Source of the DNA: JADCRZ01 sp037718865
GTDB lineage: Bacteria; Bacteroidota; Bacteroidia; Chitinophagales; Chitinophagaceae
Assembly: GCA_037718865.1 (NCBI GenBank)
Contig: JBBJMP010000003.1
Location: 1 to 64,000, forward strand
Reading direction: 5' to 3'
Length of the DNA: 64,000 nt
The notes under the pieces are model-generated. The model had not been told where the DNA came from. It made no database searches and worked only from the letters and a program-made list of their open reading frames with translations. Below are positions 7,716-17,944 of this stretch, piece by piece. Position 1 is the stretch's first letter. Every line of letters starts with the position of its first letter. Both the position numbers and the translations under genes were made by a program.

Positions 7716-9284
7716 TCACAAATGATTTTTATCGTCGTTTATTTGTAACGTTTTTATTTTAGATGGCCCTCCGTCTTTTATTTTCCATAAATCAACCGGA
7801 ACGTCGTTCTGTAATTTTTTGCCTGCTGTGCTTCGTCCATCGCCTACCATTTTTTGTAATAAAACATATAGCTCTTCTCCTTTTTTTGGATATTCTGCCT
7901 GCAGGTTATTTTTTTCAGACGGGTCGGCATCCATATCGTATAGTTGAAACTTTGGCAAGTTCATTTTATCCGCTTCCTGGTTACTTGGTTTTGACCATCC
8001 GCCAGAACCGCCGCCTAATATCAATTTCCATTTGCCCTGCCTGATTGCAAAATTTCCATTTATGGAATGATGTATAATGGCAGGCCGGCTGTATGATTTC
8101 CCGTTTTGCTTTAATAAGGATAAGAAACTGTAACTATCGGGCGCAGCAGAACCGGGTAATTTAGTTTGTAAAATGCTGGCTGCGGTTGCCATCAAATCCA
8201 CTAAGCAAATAGTTTTATTTTCAACTGCACCCGGCTTTACCACACTAGGCCATTTTACTATAAGAGGTACACGATGACCACCATCCCAAATATCAGCTTT
8301 ATAACCGCGATAGATATAGCTTGGGTTATGTCCATGTGCAAACAAAGTGGCAGAATCGGCATAAGGGGCATAGCCATTATCACTGGCAAAAACAATCATT
8401 GTATTGTTGGTAACGCCATTTTTTTCCAATGACTTTACAATTTCGCCCACTACCCAATCAGTTTCCATTACATAATCCGAATAAGCATTGATATTGCTTT
8501 TTCCCTGAAAGACTTTTCCGGGTACCAATGGTGTATGTGGCGAGGGTAATGCAAAGTATAAGAAAAAGGGGTTATGACTATTTGCTGAGATATAATTATC
8601 GGCTTTTCCAGAAAGTATTTCAAGTGTTTTGTAAAAATCAAAATCAGATGCTTTCAATCCTTTACGGTAATGCATTGCCTGGTCTGCCTGAATGGCTTCC
8701 GTTTTTGTATTTATTGCCTTATCGTTTTCGATAAACAAATACGGCGACATATCTAACGAAGCAGCAATACCAAAATAATAATCAAACCCATAATGAGTAG
8801 GCGTGTTTTTTATGGTTTTTGTAAAATCTAAATCACTCTCGGCTGTTTCGTCATTACTGTATCCGCCGGATTTTGTAGCCCAACTCATGCCCAAGTGCCA
8901 TTTGCCAATGCAGGCCGTTTTATACCCGTGTTGCTTCAACATTTGTGGCTGTGTATAGATGGTATCTGCAACCAGGGGTGTGGAATAAGAAGCAAGTACA
9001 CTGCTTTGCAAAACAGATCGCCAGCTATACCTGCCGGTAATAATGGCGTATCTTGAAGGTGTGCAAACAGCCGAACTCGTATGGGCATCGGTAAATTTCA
9101 TTCCGTCCTTAGCCAGTTGATCCATATTGGGCGTTGCAATTTTTCCTTGTGGATTATAGGTTTTCACATCGCCAATACCTAAATCATCGCACAGAATATA
9201 AACGATGTTTGGCTTTGTTTGTTGAGCAGTAGCTTTTATTGCCAGAAGCAAAAAGCCATATACGATGAATTTTCTTAAATGCAT
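7716..9284 (-). CDS. Family S1 sulfatase (arylsulfatase A-like)
   Basis: A 522-residue exported sulfatase that hydrolyses sulfate esters from glycans. A signal peptide (about 1-20, FIVYGFLLLAIKATAQ) is followed by PNIVYILCDDLGIGD (metal-binding Asp pair) and the maturation motif C74-T-P-S-R78, whose Cys becomes formylglycine. Later motifs GKWHLG and ASDNGYAPYA are intact. Length is normal. It is the last gene of PUL 1, following another sulfatase with a 123-bp gap. The glycan substrate cannot be read directly. The KTYNPQGKIATPNMDQLA region recalls S1 enzymes acting on host or marine sulfated sugars, but I would not assign a subfamily. Confidence 0.9.
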   Translation of the reverse strand: MHLRKFIVYGFLLLAIKATAQQTKPNIVYILCDDLGIGDVKTYNPQGKIATPNMDQLAKDGMKFTDAHTSSAVCTPSRYAIITGRYSWRSVLQSSVLASYSTPLVADTIYTQPQMLKQHGYKTACIGKWHLGMSWATKSGGYSNDETAESDLDFTKTIKNTPTHYGFDYYFGIAASLDMSPYLFIENDKAINTKTEAIQADQAMHYRKGLKASDFDFYKTLEILSGKADNYISANSHNPFFLYFALPSPHTPLVPGKVFQGKSNINAYSDYVMETDWVVGEIVKSLEKNGVTNNTMIVFASDNGYAPYADSATLFAHGHNPSYIYRGYKADIWDGGHRVPLIVKWPSVVKPGAVENKTICLVDLMATAASILQTKLPGSAAPDSYSFLSLLKQNGKSYSRPAIIHHSINGNFAIRQGKWKLILGGGSGGWSKPSNQEADKMNLPKFQLYDMDADPSEKNNLQAEYPKKGEELYVLLQKMVGDGRSTAGKKLQNDVPVDLWKIKDGGPSKIKTLQINDDKNHL

Positions 9285-9407
9285 TGCTTGTTTTTTTATT
9301 TTTCCAATTCACTGTTATTCTGGACAACAATGAATTTTTATGGTTATTTATTGTTACTGCAGAATTGTACAAACCAAAAAACTGTTGGTTATTCGTTCTG
9401 ATCTGCA

Positions 9408-10745
9408 TTAAGACTTCTGGTGAATGAGGGACATTTTCTTTACCCATTGGTCCAGAAATCCGGTTAAAGTCTTCGCTCCGTCAGGAAATTTTTCATATAC
9501 ATTATTAACTTCGCCCGGGTCCTTGCTAAGGTCATATAAATAGAACTTTTCTTTCTCGTGGACCAATTTCCAATTTCCCTGCCTGATTGCGGTTGAATTA
9601 TTATAACTCCAGAAAAGAGGCCTTTCATTCATATGGAATTGATGATCCGAAAATAAATTCCGGAAACTTTTCCCGGCAAAATTGATACTACCGGATACAT
9701 CTACACCAACCAGGTCTGTGATTGTAGGGAAAATATCCATAGTCATAATTTGTTCAGTGGTGAAGCCAGGCTGGATAACGCCTTTCCAATAGGCAATCGC
9801 GGGAACCCTGTGTCCGCCTTCCCAAACCTGCGCCTTATAACCTTTGTACGGTAAATTTGAGCCAACCGGCGTAGCCCCGTTATCTGAAAGAAAAAGGACA
9901 AGTGTATTTTTAGAAATCTTATTCTTCTCAAGCGATGCCATAACTTTACCGATACCTTCATCCATTATTTCGATCATCTTGCGGTACACATCTGCATTGT
10001 TTTGTTTTGATAAAAGATTTTGGGATGCGTTTTCGCCACGTTCCGGCGCACTTTCTCTTAGTTGATACGGCGAATGAGGGGCCTCGTGAGCAATATATAG
10101 AAAGAAAGGAGTATGTTTATTTTTTTTAATAAACGATAACGAGTGCTCTGTAATAAGATCTGTCGTATATCCTTTTTCATAAGACTTGTCGACGTTTGCC
10201 CACCAGTCAAAATTGTTTTCCTGGTCAAAATGCGTGATGTAGTCTACATTGCCGCTGGTATAGCCTTTGAAAATTTCAAATCCTTGTTTTACGGGAGAAT
10301 ACATGGTGTCGTATCCGAGGTGCCATTTACCGGCCATACCTGTTGTATAGCCAATCTTTTTTAAAACTTCCGGGATTAATATTTCGCTCTTATCAAGTCC
10401 CACATCCCGGTGATCTTTCGCCGTAATAACACCGGAAATACCTACACTCTGGGGATATTTTCCTGTGAGCAGGGAAGCACGTGTAGGGCTGCAAACCGCG
10501 CCATTTGAATGGAAGTCAAGAAACTTTATACCACCTTTGGCCAGTTTGTCTATATTGGGTGTCTGAATGTTTTTATTGCCATAGCACGCCAGATCGCCGT
10601 AACCGAGATCGTCAGCCACTATAATGATGATATTAGGTCGTTCGGCGTGCTGAGCTATACACGAGGCCATTCCGGCCAAAATCAACAGTGCGGTGATAAA
10701 ACACTTTTTAATTTGATTTTGAATGAGTATGATTTGCTTTGCCAT
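9408..10745 (-). CDS. Family S1 sulfatase
   Basis: A 445-residue sulfatase. A signal peptide (about 12-31, KCFITALLILAGMASCIAQ) precedes RPNIIIIVADDLGYGDLACY and the formylglycine motif C85-S-P-T-R89. GKWHLGYD, HEAPHSPY and LSDNGATPVG provide the other metal- and sulfate-site residues. Shorter than its neighbour but complete. It lies 119 bp downstream of susD in the sigma-FecR-SusC-SusD-sulfatase-sulfatase array, so it probably removes sulfate from the oligosaccharide that this transporter imports, in the periplasm or at the surface. No formylglycine-generating enzyme is encoded in the window, so maturation must come from elsewhere in the genome. Confidence 0.9.
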   Translation of the reverse strand: MAKQIILIQNQIKKCFITALLILAGMASCIAQHAERPNIIIIVADDLGYGDLACYGNKNIQTPNIDKLAKGGIKFLDFHSNGAVCSPTRASLLTGKYPQSVGISGVITAKDHRDVGLDKSEILIPEVLKKIGYTTGMAGKWHLGYDTMYSPVKQGFEIFKGYTSGNVDYITHFDQENNFDWWANVDKSYEKGYTTDLITEHSLSFIKKNKHTPFFLYIAHEAPHSPYQLRESAPERGENASQNLLSKQNNADVYRKMIEIMDEGIGKVMASLEKNKISKNTLVLFLSDNGATPVGSNLPYKGYKAQVWEGGHRVPAIAYWKGVIQPGFTTEQIMTMDIFPTITDLVGVDVSGSINFAGKSFRNLFSDHQFHMNERPLFWSYNNSTAIRQGNWKLVHEKEKFYLYDLSKDPGEVNNVYEKFPDGAKTLTGFLDQWVKKMSLIHQKS

Positions 10746-10864
10746 TTATATCCATATTATTGGTTACAGGTCTCCAATCTTTTAATAATTCAATTGTATC
10801 CTTTTCAACGCATGAAATATACGGTGCTTATTTTATCAATCAGCGATGTCTATTTTTTTAATAA

Positions 10865-12403
10865 TCAATAACCCGGATTTTGCCCACTAATTTTTGCATT
10901 GTTTGCAATCTCGTATGCTGGTACTGGATACAGATAATACGGCATTTTGGTAAATGGATTTGTGATCTGCTTTGCTACAGGAAAGATAACATTAACCTTA
11001 TCCAATTGCGGTTGTGTTGCGGCTGCTAAAGTTCCCCAACGATTCAGATCAAAAAAACTTTTGCATTCAAAGGCAAGTTCTATTCTTCTTTCGTGCTGCA
11101 ATGCAGTACGAAATGCGGCCTGTGTTGAAACTGTTGCACTTGTTAAATTTGGTAACCCGGCTTTTTGTCTTACTGTATTCAACATAGAGAAAGCGGGCCC
11201 GTCTGCTACATAGCCGGTCTCATTCAATGCTTCTGCATCTGCAAGTAATATCTCTGCATACCTGATCACAGGAACATTCCATGGGCTTTGTCCTATCGCA
11301 TTGGTTAAATTCAAGTACTTATTTACGTAATACAATGTACCCGGCCCTCTTCCACTCTGAAGAACATTGGGAATATTATAAGCGGTTATAATAGTATTTT
11401 TTCGCAAATCCCCCGGTTCGAATGCCTGTACAAAACTTTGTCCGCCGCGATTTGCCCCGCCAACTCCGCCGATGGCTAATGAGTCATCTGTTGGTGCAAC
11501 CGCAAAAGATGATGAATAAGGTGACACTGCTGGTGCAAAACTCTGATAGAGATTTCCGTATGTACCAGAGATGCTACTATACTGAACTTCAAACAAAGAT
11601 TGCGGGCCGTTTTCTGCGGTACCATTAAAATTGTTGGCATAATTTGTTTGCAAACTGAATTTATTGCTGGTAATAATTGAATTTGCCCCCGCCGCTGCAC
11701 TGGCCCACTCATTTGTTTCCAAATAAACCAGTGTTTTTAATGCCGTGGCGCTGTAACTGGTTGCTCTTCCCACTTCGAGGTTAGCTGCACCGCTGTAAGA
11801 CACCGGAAGCAATCCAATAGCACTATCCAAATCAGCTTTTATTCGTGTGTAAACATCCTGTATACTTGCCCTTGGCTGTTGCGCATCGTCCTGGCTGTTT
11901 ACCTGTTTAATGATCAAAGGAACTCCGCCAAACAATCTTACCAAATTAAAATAGTAAAATGCACGAAGAAAATAAGCCTGCCCTTTTACACTGTTTTGTA
12001 TTGCGGCACTGGAAAAATCTGTAACTCCATTTACATTAGCCAGTACAGCATTTGCATTAACAATTCCCTTATAAGAAGATGACCAAAAGTCTGTAGTATA
12101 ATTATACCCCGGAGCAACGGAAAAATAATCCGGGTCCGTTTCAACTCTTGCGGACCACCCATCATTACTGGCCATATCAGTCAATCTTGTCAATGGGCCA
12201 TTATACATTGAAATTAATGGGTTGTACAAGCCATTAACAAGGGTCATGATACCTGCCTGGTTTGTTACCAGGTTATCGACTGTAATTTGGCCCTGTAATG
12301 TTGGTGATAATATTTTTTTACAACTATTTGAAAAGACTATTATTAAAAATAAAATCCCAACCAATCTTTTTATGCTTAATGTTTTCATATAATAATTTTT
12401 CAA
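10865..12403 (-). CDS. SusD/RagB-family glycan-binding lipoprotein, PUL 1
   Basis: A 512-residue outer-membrane lipoprotein that caps a SusC channel and captures glycan at the surface. The lipoprotein signal ends FSNSCKKI, with Cys at about residue 28. The N-terminal SusD-like helical region contains KGQAYFLRAFYYFNLVRLFG, and the C-terminal RagB/SusD domain contains RYAEILLADAEALNETG and HERRIELAFECKSFFDLNRW. The C-terminus KISGQNPGY is typical. It begins 12 bp after the stop of susC, so the two are co-transcribed. An alternative start is the ATG five codons in (MKTLSIKRL). Confidence 0.94.
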   Translation of the reverse strand: MKNYYMKTLSIKRLVGILFLIIVFSNSCKKILSPTLQGQITVDNLVTNQAGIMTLVNGLYNPLISMYNGPLTRLTDMASNDGWSARVETDPDYFSVAPGYNYTTDFWSSSYKGIVNANAVLANVNGVTDFSSAAIQNSVKGQAYFLRAFYYFNLVRLFGGVPLIIKQVNSQDDAQQPRASIQDVYTRIKADLDSAIGLLPVSYSGAANLEVGRATSYSATALKTLVYLETNEWASAAAGANSIITSNKFSLQTNYANNFNGTAENGPQSLFEVQYSSISGTYGNLYQSFAPAVSPYSSSFAVAPTDDSLAIGGVGGANRGGQSFVQAFEPGDLRKNTIITAYNIPNVLQSGRGPGTLYYVNKYLNLTNAIGQSPWNVPVIRYAEILLADAEALNETGYVADGPAFSMLNTVRQKAGLPNLTSATVSTQAAFRTALQHERRIELAFECKSFFDLNRWGTLAAATQPQLDKVNVIFPVAKQITNPFTKMPYYLYPVPAYEIANNAKISGQNPGY

Positions 12404-12415
12404 TTTCAGATAAGA

Positions 12416-15400
12416 TTAAAACCCAATTGCGATTGACATATAATAATACCTGGTTATAGGGTATGGGGTAAGATCCAATCCGCCCGAAATTTGATCCCCT
12501 GCACTGGCTGATGCCGGATCCATTCCCTTGTATTTAGTTATAGTAAACAAGTTGGTGGCAGCCAATGTAATCCTGGCATCCTGCAACCTGAACTTTTTTA
12601 GCTGGGCCGATAGAATATTATATGCCAGGCTTATATTACTCAGTCTCAAATAATCTCCGCTTTCTAAAAACCTGTCTGAAACTCTTCCGGTGAAAGTAGT
12701 AGTGTTGCCTCCCTGTGCCGGTTTAGGAATATCAGATGGGTTGGAAGGTGTCCACCAATTGGCTACTTCGGCGAGCTGTTGGTTAAAAGGCACCCCCCTT
12801 GCATCAAGGTTTCTAATGACATTATAAATTTTATTGCCACCTGAAAAACTCATTAGCACACCTAGGGAAAAGTTTCCATACGAAAATGTATTGTTCATTC
12901 CACCGTAATAGGTTGGCTGGGGGCTGCCAACAAATTGTTTGTCTTTTGCATCTATGATATGATCGCCATTGAGGTCGGCATATTTCGCATCGCCTGGCGT
13001 AAAAGGAAGCCCGCTGTATTTTGTTGCCGCTGCTTCAGTAGCCTCCTTAAGTTGCCAAACGCCTAAATATTTGAACATATAAAACGTGCCAATTGGCTGA
13101 CCAGCTTGTGTTTGATTGATAAAATCATTTACCGGCGACCCTAAGATTATGCCGTTGATTACTGCCGGGGCACCTGAAGAGTTAGCGCCAATATCCAACA
13201 CCCTGTTTTTATTGGTGCTGATGTTAAAGTTGGTGGTCCAGTTAAACTTTCCAACCAGATTTTGCGCATTGATAGCAAACTCAAACCCCTCGTTTAAAAC
13301 AGAACCGAGATTAACAACCGGGTTGTTCGTACCGACGCCTGTAGTAAATGGTACAGGAATAGACACCAGCAATTTGCTGGATGTTTTTTTGTAATAGTCT
13401 ATTGTTGAATTGATCCTTCCATTCAACACGATAATGTCAAACCCTGCGTCTAATTGTTTGGCTGCTTCCCATTGCAAATTTGACTGACCTGCAGTTAATA
13501 TAGCATTTCCCAAAACAGCGGTATTGCCAAAAGCATAGGGAGCAGCTCCTGCTTTTGTTAAAAAACCAAAATCACCTATGTTCTGGTTTCCTGTCAGGCC
13601 ATAACCTATCCGGAGCTTTAAATCATCTATCCATGCAACTTTGAAAAACTTTTCGTCCGATATATTCCATGCTACAGCGGCTGTAGGAAATACACCATAT
13701 TGATTAGCCGGGCCAAACTTTGAAGATCCATCACGGCGCACCGTACCTGTTAGCAAATACTTATCATTGTAGGCGTATTGCACTCTTACAAATGAACCTA
13801 TCAGGCCCGAACTTCCCACTGAACTATTACCGGTAATATTAGTCTGATTGGGAATTTGGTTAAGCACATTATTGGTAGTACCAGAACCATTTACCTGGTA
13901 ATATTCACTACTGGTTTGCTGGGCCGAATAACCGGCCAATGCAGTAATTGCATGTAAACCAAAATTTCGTTTATAGGTAAGTGTTATATCTCCTACCCAA
14001 TTTTGACTTGTGGTTGAATAGAAATTTACAGTTCCCATAGGGTTTACTGCTATAGCTCCTATCGTATAAGCAGGGTAGTAATTGTGATTTGATTGTAACA
14101 AGATATCAGTTCCCAGATTACCAGATAATGTAAGCCCTTTAACTATTTCGTAATCTGCTTTGACAACGCCGGAAAGCCTGGTTTGTTTTGTTGCTACAGA
14201 ATTCAAAGATAACCCTATCAATGGATTACCATTGTTGCCAAAATAAGGAAGCGCCGTATTGGGTGCAGAAGTTAAATTTCCCCGGCTATCATAGGGCTGC
14301 GTATAAGAATGCGCAGAAACAAGTTGTTCAAAAGTTGCACCACCATTAAATACGTCGCCAGTAGAAGGATTATTAAGTACCTGGTAGGTTGCTGCAAGTG
14401 ATGATGAAATTTTAAGTCTTTTGCCGATTGCCATATTATTATTGGCCCTCGCAAAATAATCTGTAATATCTGTATTAAGCAGGACGCCCTGTCTTTTTAG
14501 ATAGCCAGCTGAAACTGCAAAGCTATTATTTGGTTTTCCTCCTGATATGGCTATATTATAATTTTGACGCCAGCCCGGCCTCGTAGCCAGCTTTTGCCAA
14601 TTGGTATTGACACTCCATGCCGGATTGGTTAAGTCTTTAAAAGTTGTTGAATCTCCCCCCGTATTGGCATAAGCAGCAATAAACAATCTTCGCTGCTGAT
14701 CGGTCGATAATACATCAAAATATTTTTGAACTTTTTCAAACCCGGTACTAGCAGTAAAATTAATTTTTGTTTCACCTGCTGCTCCGCGTTTGGTGGATAT
14801 GATAACTACTCCGTTGGACGCACGTGCACCATAAATAGCTGTTGCCGATGCATCTTTGAGAATAACCATAGATTCCATGTCCTGCGGATTGATGGTAGAA
14901 AATTGCTCACTGGTTAATGGCACGCCATCCACAACAATTAACGGCGAGATGCTTTGATTTACAGAACCTGCACCCCTGATTTTTATTGAAAACCGCCCGT
15001 CAAGATTTCCGCCTGTTTGAGTAACCTGAACACCGCTTGCCCTGCCCTGCAATGCGTCGGCAAAATTGGTTACAGGCCGGCTTTGAATTTCTTTTTCAGA
15101 AACGGTTGATACCGCTCCCGTCAGATCTTTTTTCCTGGCGGTGCCATATCCAATCACCACTACATCATTCAGCTTTGAAAAATCTTCTGCCAGCTGAACA
15201 GTAATATTTATGTTGCCGTTTAATGGAAACTCCTGCGTAACAAATCCAACGGAAGATATAACCAAAACAGCCCTGTCGTTGGCAACCGAAAGACTGAATT
15301 CACCTTTTGCATTGGTAGTTGTTCCGTTGTCGGTTCCTTTTTCAAGAACGGAAATACCCTCTGCCGGTTGGCCTTTTGAGTTTTTGATAAGCCCGTGCAC

Positions 15401-15787
15401 AGGCACGCCCAGCGTCTCCTTTGTTTTATTCACTATCACAATAAGATTATCATCTCTAACAATAAAGTCAAGCGAAGTCTGATCCAGCAAGCCTTTCAGC
15501 ACATCCGTAACCTGTTCGTCTTTAACATTGACAGTTACTTTCGCTTCGTCACGTATCATCTTATCATTAAACAGAAAACGAAACGTTGTCTTCTTCTCTA
15601 TTTCCAAAAATACCTGGCTTAAAGGAACTTGTTTTAACCGGAGAGTTACGGTGGTTTGTGAGTGAACTTTTGCCGAAAGATGCAAACTCAGCAGGCAAGT
15701 AAAAATAACAGTTAGTTTCATGACAAGTAAAATTTTCCCGCAGTTACTCCCGGGCATAAGCTTACCCGCAAGTTGAATTATTTTCAT
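12416..15787 (-). CDS. SusC/RagA TonB-dependent transporter with STN domain, PUL 1
   Basis: A 1123-residue outer-membrane importer of oligosaccharides driven by TonB. Order: signal peptide (about 20-44), STN signalling domain (about 48-117, QVPLSQVFLEIEKKTTFRFL), carboxypeptidase-regulatory-like domain (about 128-210), TonB-box region DVVVIGYGTARKKDLTGAVS, plug (ADALQGRASGVQVTQTGG, then VVDGVPL and ILKDASATAIYGARASNGVV), and a 22-strand barrel ending YPITRYYYMSIAIGF. The STN domain fits the FecR and ECF sigma genes immediately upstream (15968-17795): substrate binding should signal through FecR to the sigma factor. Complete. Confidence 0.95.
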   Translation of the reverse strand: MKIIQLAGKLMPGSNCGKILLVMKLTVIFTCLLSLHLSAKVHSQTTVTLRLKQVPLSQVFLEIEKKTTFRFLFNDKMIRDEAKVTVNVKDEQVTDVLKGLLDQTSLDFIVRDDNLIVIVNKTKETLGVPVHGLIKNSKGQPAEGISVLEKGTDNGTTTNAKGEFSLSVANDRAVLVISSVGFVTQEFPLNGNINITVQLAEDFSKLNDVVVIGYGTARKKDLTGAVSTVSEKEIQSRPVTNFADALQGRASGVQVTQTGGNLDGRFSIKIRGAGSVNQSISPLIVVDGVPLTSEQFSTINPQDMESMVILKDASATAIYGARASNGVVIISTKRGAAGETKINFTASTGFEKVQKYFDVLSTDQQRRLFIAAYANTGGDSTTFKDLTNPAWSVNTNWQKLATRPGWRQNYNIAISGGKPNNSFAVSAGYLKRQGVLLNTDITDYFARANNNMAIGKRLKISSSLAATYQVLNNPSTGDVFNGGATFEQLVSAHSYTQPYDSRGNLTSAPNTALPYFGNNGNPLIGLSLNSVATKQTRLSGVVKADYEIVKGLTLSGNLGTDILLQSNHNYYPAYTIGAIAVNPMGTVNFYSTTSQNWVGDITLTYKRNFGLHAITALAGYSAQQTSSEYYQVNGSGTTNNVLNQIPNQTNITGNSSVGSSGLIGSFVRVQYAYNDKYLLTGTVRRDGSSKFGPANQYGVFPTAAVAWNISDEKFFKVAWIDDLKLRIGYGLTGNQNIGDFGFLTKAGAAPYAFGNTAVLGNAILTAGQSNLQWEAAKQLDAGFDIIVLNGRINSTIDYYKKTSSKLLVSIPVPFTTGVGTNNPVVNLGSVLNEGFEFAINAQNLVGKFNWTTNFNISTNKNRVLDIGANSSGAPAVINGIILGSPVNDFINQTQAGQPIGTFYMFKYLGVWQLKEATEAAATKYSGLPFTPGDAKYADLNGDHIIDAKDKQFVGSPQPTYYGGMNNTFSYGNFSLGVLMSFSGGNKIYNVIRNLDARGVPFNQQLAEVANWWTPSNPSDIPKPAQGGNTTTFTGRVSDRFLESGDYLRLSNISLAYNILSAQLKKFRLQDARITLAATNLFTITKYKGMDPASASAGDQISGGLDLTPYPITRYYYMSIAIGF

Positions 15788-15967
15788 AATTTAGTCTTGA
15801 TAAGTTAAATAATGGTAGTCATATTGCATGAACCCCTCCAGGCCTATGCATATGCTGTTATCTTCTTTTCAGCGGGGAATGCGCCAACATTTCCCGTTTT
15901 TATTTTGAGGGATTATGTTTTAGTTGTCTTCATATGCGATCGTTTTAGTAGTTAAGTAAATCCGGTG

Positions 15968-17056
15968 CTACTTTTTGTAAATAGTCATCGTGTTGTTATT
16001 TTTTTCATATCTATATTGAAAAGGGTAAGATAACTTAAGCGCATCAAGCGCCCCGGTAATGCTTTCGTTATTAAACGTACCGGTAAATTCCTCTTCCAGC
16101 ATTGCAGAATCACGCACCAGGATGGAAACGCCAGACCAGCGTTCCATATCCCTGGATAGTTCATCAAATTTTTTACTGCGGAAAATGAATTTATTTTTTA
16201 CCCAGGCTGTTTCAATGATGGTACTGTCTGTGGCCTGGTAATTCAATGCTGTTAACACTATCTCCGGCTTTATTTTTTTTGTTATTTTTTTTGCTTCCGC
16301 AATATCGGGGCTGCGCTGAATGAAACTATTGACAACAGCTATTTTATCAGAAGGTTTTAGAATCAGTTTTTCCTGGGGACGGCCGGGGAATGTAACTTCA
16401 ATACGTCCCTTGATAAGCTCAACTTCGGTCATCTTGTCTCCAGGATAAGCCTTCACATTAAAAACAGTGCCTAGCACTTTTACATTCATTTTTTGGGTGT
16501 GAATAATAAAAGGTTTTTTTTCATTGTGCACTACATCAAAATAAGCTTCGCCTGTGAGCGTAATCTCCCTGTTTTTTTTGCCATAATTTTCATCATATTC
16601 AATCCGGCTGCCAACGTTCAGCCAGATTTGTGTACCGTCCGGCATATCAACTTTTGATTTGGAACCATTTCTTGTTGACACCGTATTTTTCTGCAAAGGG
16701 CCTGGCGATCTTGATGCATTCCATAACCAGAAACCGCCCGCGACGATCAAAAAAACGGCCGCTGTTTTTACCTGGAATTTTGCGATGCGCCTCAAACTGT
16801 TGGCTGGCGCGGGATTCATCGGCACAGCTTCCGGTACTATTCTTTTTTGAAATTTATTCCAGGCCTGCTTTGTTTCATCTTTAAGCGAACCTGCTTTTGC
16901 ACGAAATGGAACCTCCCAGAATGCATCCATCATTTTAAGCAATTCAATATCGGCGTGATTTTTTGCCAGGTGCTGGTTTAACTCAAGCTGTTCTTCGGGA
17001 GAAGCTTCGCCGGATTTTACTTTTGCTACAATGTGCCAAAACTGGTCTCTTTCCAT
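15968..17056 (-). CDS. FecR-family anti-sigma factor
   Basis: A 362-residue inner-membrane anti-sigma factor. The N-terminal cytoplasmic segment (about 1-90) binds the sigma factor, a single membrane span lies at about 94-112 (TAAVFLIVAGGFWLW), and the periplasmic FecR domain has VSTRNGSKSKVDMPDGTQIW and LTGEAYFDVVHNEKKPFII. A C-terminal DUF4974 domain (FIFRSKKFDELSRDMERWSG, then TGALDALKLSYPF) would contact the STN domain of the adjacent SusC. It lies 145 bp downstream of the sigma gene and 180 bp upstream of susC, the classic trans-envelope signalling order for Bacteroidota PULs. Confidence 0.94.
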   Translation of the reverse strand: MERDQFWHIVAKVKSGEASPEEQLELNQHLAKNHADIELLKMMDAFWEVPFRAKAGSLKDETKQAWNKFQKRIVPEAVPMNPAPANSLRRIAKFQVKTAAVFLIVAGGFWLWNASRSPGPLQKNTVSTRNGSKSKVDMPDGTQIWLNVGSRIEYDENYGKKNREITLTGEAYFDVVHNEKKPFIIHTQKMNVKVLGTVFNVKAYPGDKMTEVELIKGRIEVTFPGRPQEKLILKPSDKIAVVNSFIQRSPDIAEAKKITKKIKPEIVLTALNYQATDSTIIETAWVKNKFIFRSKKFDELSRDMERWSGVSILVRDSAMLEEEFTGTFNNESITGALDALKLSYPFQYRYEKNNNTMTIYKK

Positions 17057-17201
17057 AAAAACTGTACTACAAATTATACAGACGGGAAAAAGAATGATTT
17101 ACCCTGAAAGGTCCGAAAAAAATTTTAGCGGCGACCAGTCGCGGCGAATCACGTAGTCATTTAAAAAGAAAGATCAAAGAAAGGGTTGACAAAGAATACG
17201 A

Positions 17202-17795
17202 TTATAATTCTTTTCTTTTTTTAAAGCTTGCATCATTTTCTGTTATGCGTTGATTTTCCAATGCCGATCCCACCCGGCTTAAGGCAATTGTCATTTGTGT
17301 TTCGACAGTTTTAATACTGATATTGAGCAACTCCGCCACTTCCCTGTATTTGAGGCCATTTTCCTTTACCAAACGAAAGATCAATTTACATTTATCAGGA
17401 AGGGATTCGATAATTTTTTGAATCACCAATATGCTTTCCCTTGAAATGAGTGCATTCTCGGGGTTCAATTCCACATCACCAAATTCCAGTTCCACATTTT
17501 CAAGGCTTACATGCTGCGTTCTTTTTTCTTTGTTGAGATAATCCAGGGCTGTATGCTTTACTGCAACCAGCAGATAATAGTTAATATTATTAATAGCGTT
17601 CAGCATTTTCCTGTTTTGCCAGAGTTTCATAAAGACATCTTCCACTACTTCTTCTCCCAGTTCATGGTTTTTAAGAATGGAAACGGCAAAAGGTAAAAGG
17701 CTGGGATAATACTGGGCAAAGAGTTCACCAAAAGCGCCCTGGTCATCATTTTCTGTTATTTTCAGACATAAAGTATGAAGGCGGGGGTCAATCAT
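17202..17795 (-). CDS. ECF sigma factor (Bacteroidota PUL type)
   Basis: A 197-residue extracytoplasmic-function sigma factor, expected to direct RNA polymerase to the PUL 1 promoters when released by FecR. Region 2 includes GEEVVEDVFMKLWQNRKMLN and AVKHTALDYLNKEKRTQ. Region 4 includes LPDKCKLIFRLVKENGLKYR and EVAELLNISIKTVETQMT. The length is normal and the start ATG 17795 fits the family. It is the first gene of the PUL 1 array. Confidence 0.94.
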   Translation of the reverse strand: MIDPRLHTLCLKITENDDQGAFGELFAQYYPSLLPFAVSILKNHELGEEVVEDVFMKLWQNRKMLNAINNINYYLLVAVKHTALDYLNKEKRTQHVSLENVELEFGDVELNPENALISRESILVIQKIIESLPDKCKLIFRLVKENGLKYREVAELLNISIKTVETQMTIALSRVGSALENQRITENDASFKKRKEL

Positions 17796-17944
17796 GATGA
17801 ACTCAGGTATGTGATTAGGCTGGCTGCTTAATTTGCGGCAATTATTATTTTCAACAGTATTTTCAGTTGAAAGGTAATTGCATTCACCGGTTACCGCAAA
17901 TTATTTTTTGAAAAATAAGAGCTAAAAAAAATATTTTTTAATCA